Assembly: GCF_014649915.1 (NCBI RefSeq)
Contig: NZ_BMTY01000002.1
Span: 1 to 64,000 of the forward strand
Direction: 5' to 3'
Length of the DNA: 64,000 nt
Origin: Streptomyces toxytricini
Lineage (GTDB): Bacteria; Actinomycetota; Actinomycetes; Streptomycetales; Streptomycetaceae
Positions 61,802 to 64,000 of the stretch are shown piece after piece. Under the pieces are notes generated by a model, which saw nothing but the letters and a program-made list of their open reading frames with translations, was not told the DNA's origin and searched no databases. A program made the position numbers and the translations under genes. Position 1 is the stretch's first letter; every line of letters starts with the position of its first letter.

Positions 61802-63228
61802 GCACCGCGCGCCGCGACGCGCTGACCGACGCGGGACTGCTGTCCCCGGTCCGCGCCGGCACCCCCGCGGAGGAGGCCGTCTCCGACCTCGCCTGGCTCC
61901 AGGCGATGCTGGACGCCGAGGCGGCCCTCGCCCGGGCGCAGGCCCGGCTCGGCACGCTCCCGGAGGCCGCCGCGAAGACCATCACCGGCTGCGCCCGCGC
62001 CGATCGGCTGGACCTGCGCGCACTGGCCCTGGCGGCGCGGGAGACCGCGAACCCGGTGGTCGGCCTGGTGCAGGCGCTGACCCGGGTGGTCGCCGCCGAG
62101 GATCCCGCCGCCGCCGAGTACGTCCACCGCGGCTCCACCAGCCAGGACGTCCTCGACACCGGGGCCATGCTGGTCGCCGCCCGCACGCTGCGCCTGGTCC
62201 GCGCCGACCTGGCCCGCACGGCCGAGGCGCTGGGGAGGCTGGCCGCGGAGCACCGGGACACGGCGATGCCGGGCCGGACGCTGGCCCTGCAGGCGGTGCC
62301 GACGACCTTCGGGCTGAAGGCGGCGGGCTGGCGGCAGCTGGTCCTCGACGCCGAGGAGCGGCTGGCCCGCGTCGCGGACGGCGGGCTGCCGGTCTCCCTC
62401 GGCGGGGCGGCCGGGACGCTGGCCGGCTACCTGGAGTACGCCCGCATCGACGGCGGCGCCGGGGAGCAGCCGGAGGACGGCGCCTACGGGGAGCGGCTGG
62501 CGGAGGCGTTCGCCGCCGAGACGGGCCTGGCGCGGCCCGCGCTGCCGTGGCACGCGCTGCGCACGCCGGTCGCGGACCTCGCCGCGGCGCTGGGCTTCGC
62601 CGCGGGGGCGCTCGGGAAGATCGCCGTGGACGTGCTGAACCTCTCCCGGACGGAGGTCGGCGAGGTCGCCGAACCGGCCGTGGCGGGGCGGGGCGCCTCT
62701 TCCGCCATGCCTCACAAGCGCAACCCGGTGCTCAGCACGCTGCTGCGCAGCGCCGCCCTCCAGGTGCCGGTGCTGGCGGCCGGGCTGGTGCAGTGCCTGG
62801 TCTCGGAGGACGAGCGCTCCGGCGGCGCCTGGCACGCGGAGTGGCAGCTGCTGCGCGAGTGCCTGCGGCTGGTCGGCGGCGCCGCGCACACGGCGGCCGA
62901 GCTGGCGGAGGGCCTGACGGCGCGGCCCGAACGGATGCGCGCCAACCTGCTGCTGACGGGCAGCCAGGTCGTCTCGGAGCGGATCGCGGCCGTGCTGGCG
63001 CCGGAACTGGGGAAGGCGGCGGCCAAGCAGCTGCTGTCGCGGGCGTCCGCGGCGGCGGAGGAGTGCGGCCTGCCGCTGCACGAGGTGCTGGCGGCGGAGC
63101 CGGCGCTCCAAGGGCGCCGGGGCGCGGGCGAGTTGGCGGAGCTGTGCGATCCGGTGGCGTACACGGGCGCGGCGGGCGTGCTGGTGGACCGGGCGCTGGA
63201 ACGGTCCGCGCCGACGCTTGAGTTTTAA
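61798..63228 (+). CDS. CreD-like nitrosuccinate lyase (class II fumarase/aspartase superfamily)
   Basis: 476 residues. Superfamily blocks: HRGSTSQDVLDT (110-121), MPGRTLALQAVPTTFG (157-172) and the signature GASSAMPHKRNP (299-310) with catalytic Ser pair 301-302. Nearest named relatives are 3-carboxymuconate cycloisomerase and adenylosuccinate lyase, but next to a CreE-like enzyme the expected reaction is nitrosuccinate to fumarate plus nitrous acid. Coupled to the previous gene (ATGA). Stop TAA lies inside the promoter of the transporter gene. Confidence 0.9.
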   Translation: MSTARRDALTDAGLLSPVRAGTPAEEAVSDLAWLQAMLDAEAALARAQARLGTLPEAAAKTITGCARADRLDLRALALAARETANPVVGLVQALTRVVAAEDPAAAEYVHRGSTSQDVLDTGAMLVAARTLRLVRADLARTAEALGRLAAEHRDTAMPGRTLALQAVPTTFGLKAAGWRQLVLDAEERLARVADGGLPVSLGGAAGTLAGYLEYARIDGGAGEQPEDGAYGERLAEAFAAETGLARPALPWHALRTPVADLAAALGFAAGALGKIAVDVLNLSRTEVGEVAEPAVAGRGASSAMPHKRNPVLSTLLRSAALQVPVLAAGLVQCLVSEDERSGGAWHAEWQLLRECLRLVGGAAHTAAELAEGLTARPERMRANLLLTGSQVVSERIAAVLAPELGKAAAKQLLSRASAAAEECGLPLHEVLAAEPALQGRRGAGELAELCDPVAYTGAAGVLVDRALERSAPTLEF

Positions 63229-63252
63229 ATGAACTGAACTGTATAGTTCAGT
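63218..63252 (+). promoter_or_regulatory. TetR-type operator (site C) over the NarK promoter
   Basis: ACTGAACTGTATAGTTCAGT at 63233-63252, identical over 20 bp to site A, 8.9 kb away. Promoter TTGAGT-N18-TATAGT (63218-63247) has its -10 in the palindrome. Confidence 0.88.
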
Positions 63253-63291
63253 AAGTCAGACGCCGCGCACCGAGCAGAAAGCCGAGGAGCC

Positions 63292-64000
63292 ATGACGCCG
63301 CCGCCCGCACGTCCCGCAACCGGACGCTGGATCGAGGACTGGGACCCCGAGGACGAGGAGTTCTGGCAGCGCAGCGGCCGGCGCACCGCCCGCCGCAACC
63401 TCGTCCTGTCGGTCCTCGCCGAGCACATCGGCTTCTCGGTGTGGAGCATGTGGTCCGTCCTCGTGCTCTTCATGTCGCCCGAGATCGGCTTCGCCTTCAC
63501 CCCCTCCGAGAAGTTCCTCCTCGTGGTCGTCCCCACCCTGGTCGGCGCGGCCCTGCGGCTCCCCTACAGCTACGCCGTCACCCGCTTCGGCGGCCGCAAC
63601 TGGACCGTCTTCGCCTCGGCCGTCCTCCTCGTCCCCGCCGCCGCCGCCTTCTGGTTCATCAGACAGCCCGGCACCGACCTGTGGGTCTTCCTCCTCATCG
63701 GGGCGCTGTGCGGGCTCGGCGGCGGCAACTTCGCCTCCTCGATGACGAACATCACCGCCCTCTTCCCGCAGCGCCTCCAGGGCTGGGCCCTCGGCATCAA
63801 CGCCGGCGGCGGCAACCTCGGCGTCGCCGCCGTCCAGCTGACCGGCCTGCTGGTCATCACCACCGCCGGCAGCGCCCACCCCTCGTACGTCATCGCCGCC
63901 TACCTGCCGCTGATCGTGCTCTCCTCGCTCCTCGCGGCCTGGAAGATGGACAACTTCGCCGCCGTGCGCAGCGCGCCCGGCGCCCAGCGCGAGGCCGCCC
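63292..64000 (+). CDS. NarK-type nitrate/nitrite transporter (3' truncated by window edge)
   Basis: 236 residues to the window end, frame open. Begins with the actinobacterial NarK pattern WIEDWDPEDEEFWQRSGRRTARRNLVLSVLAEHIGFSVWSMWSV, then LRLPYSYAVTRFGGRNWTVF, the nitrate signature GGGNFASSMTNITALFPQ, and WALGINAGGGNLGVAAVQL, the second NNP signature. Six or so helices are present. NNP-family carriers move nitrate or nitrite across the membrane. Site C places it in the TetR regulon, so nitrite export (or re-uptake) matched to the nitrous-acid pathway is likely. ATG 63292 with GAGGAG. Confidence 0.92.
   Translation, partial: MTPPPARPATGRWIEDWDPEDEEFWQRSGRRTARRNLVLSVLAEHIGFSVWSMWSVLVLFMSPEIGFAFTPSEKFLLVVVPTLVGAALRLPYSYAVTRFGGRNWTVFASAVLLVPAAAAFWFIRQPGTDLWVFLLIGALCGLGGGNFASSMTNITALFPQRLQGWALGINAGGGNLGVAAVQLTGLLVITTAGSAHPSYVIAAYLPLIVLSSLLAAWKMDNFAAVRSAPGAQREAA

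Noticed and set aside
61798..63228. Lyase as a true adenylosuccinate lyase or 3-carboxymuconate cycloisomerase of primary metabolism
   Set aside because: Possible by family, but no purine or protocatechuate genes adjoin it, while an ATGA-coupled CreE-like enzyme precedes it and a NarK-type carrier follows; nitrosuccinate lyase is the better reading.
1..64000. tRNA or rRNA genes
   Set aside because: I noticed no tRNA-like cloverleaf or rRNA sequence by eye; a covariance-model scan would be needed to be certain.

Overview
The window is high-GC DNA with dense, often translationally coupled genes, GTG/TTG starts and Streptomyces-type modules (DUF397/XRE/ATPase regulatory sets, DUF5753 regulators, ECF41 sigma factor, Rrf2-RidA pair). 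It is almost certainly from a Streptomyces or close relative. Three near-perfect parS centromere sites (3814, 10909, 20587) and aspS next to a pirin gene carrying a phiC31-type attB suggest the conserved chromosomal core, not far from oriC.

Layout. 1-10.9 kb: PLP aminotransferase (cut by the window edge), uricase, small membrane and secreted proteins (one a sortase fold without catalytic residues), a RidA-Rrf2 operon, a FUSC-family membrane protein, and a lipoprotein-histidine kinase pair without a response regulator. 11-18.4 kb: phoX with a PHO box, a VWA protein with a long Pro-Ala-Glu linker, aspS, an AI-2E family permease. 18.7-24.2 kb: small SH3-like secreted protein, two lipoproteins, and a three-gene MacB/FtsX-type exporter operon with a parS over its start codon. 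24.2-36 kb: housekeeping pirin with attB, SseB-like protein, a WhiJ-type regulatory module, acyl-CoA dehydrogenase, M18 aminopeptidase, ECF41 sigma factor with its CMD partner, a beta-propeller protein and a 30-bp minisatellite.

36.2-42.5 kb: a thioredoxin/NHL gene is the target of a small (~4.45 kb) integrated element with a large serine recombinase. The element supplies a replacement 5' end, and the original 5' end survives as a 50-codon remnant at the far junction. 42.6-53.4 kb: ATP-grasp protein, nitrilase-family hydrolase, maleylpyruvate isomerase-like protein, GntR-MFS pair, DUF418 protein, a papain-like protease fused to a beta-propeller, another MFS exporter and a quinone oxidoreductase.

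53.6-64 kb (to the window edge): the most interesting region. A TetR-type regulator diverges from a five-gene operon (SRPBCC protein, adenylate-forming enzyme, aromatic FAD monooxygenase, CreE-like flavin N-oxygenase, CreD-like nitrosuccinate lyase), followed by a NarK-type nitrate/nitrite transporter. The last two enzymes are those expected for the aspartate-nitrosuccinate pathway, which makes nitrous acid for diazo/N-N bond formation in natural products. One 20-bp palindrome occurs identically before the transporter and before a divergent pirin gene, and in variant form between the TetR gene and the operon. Together they look like one regulon for making, using and exporting nitrite or a nitrite-derived product.
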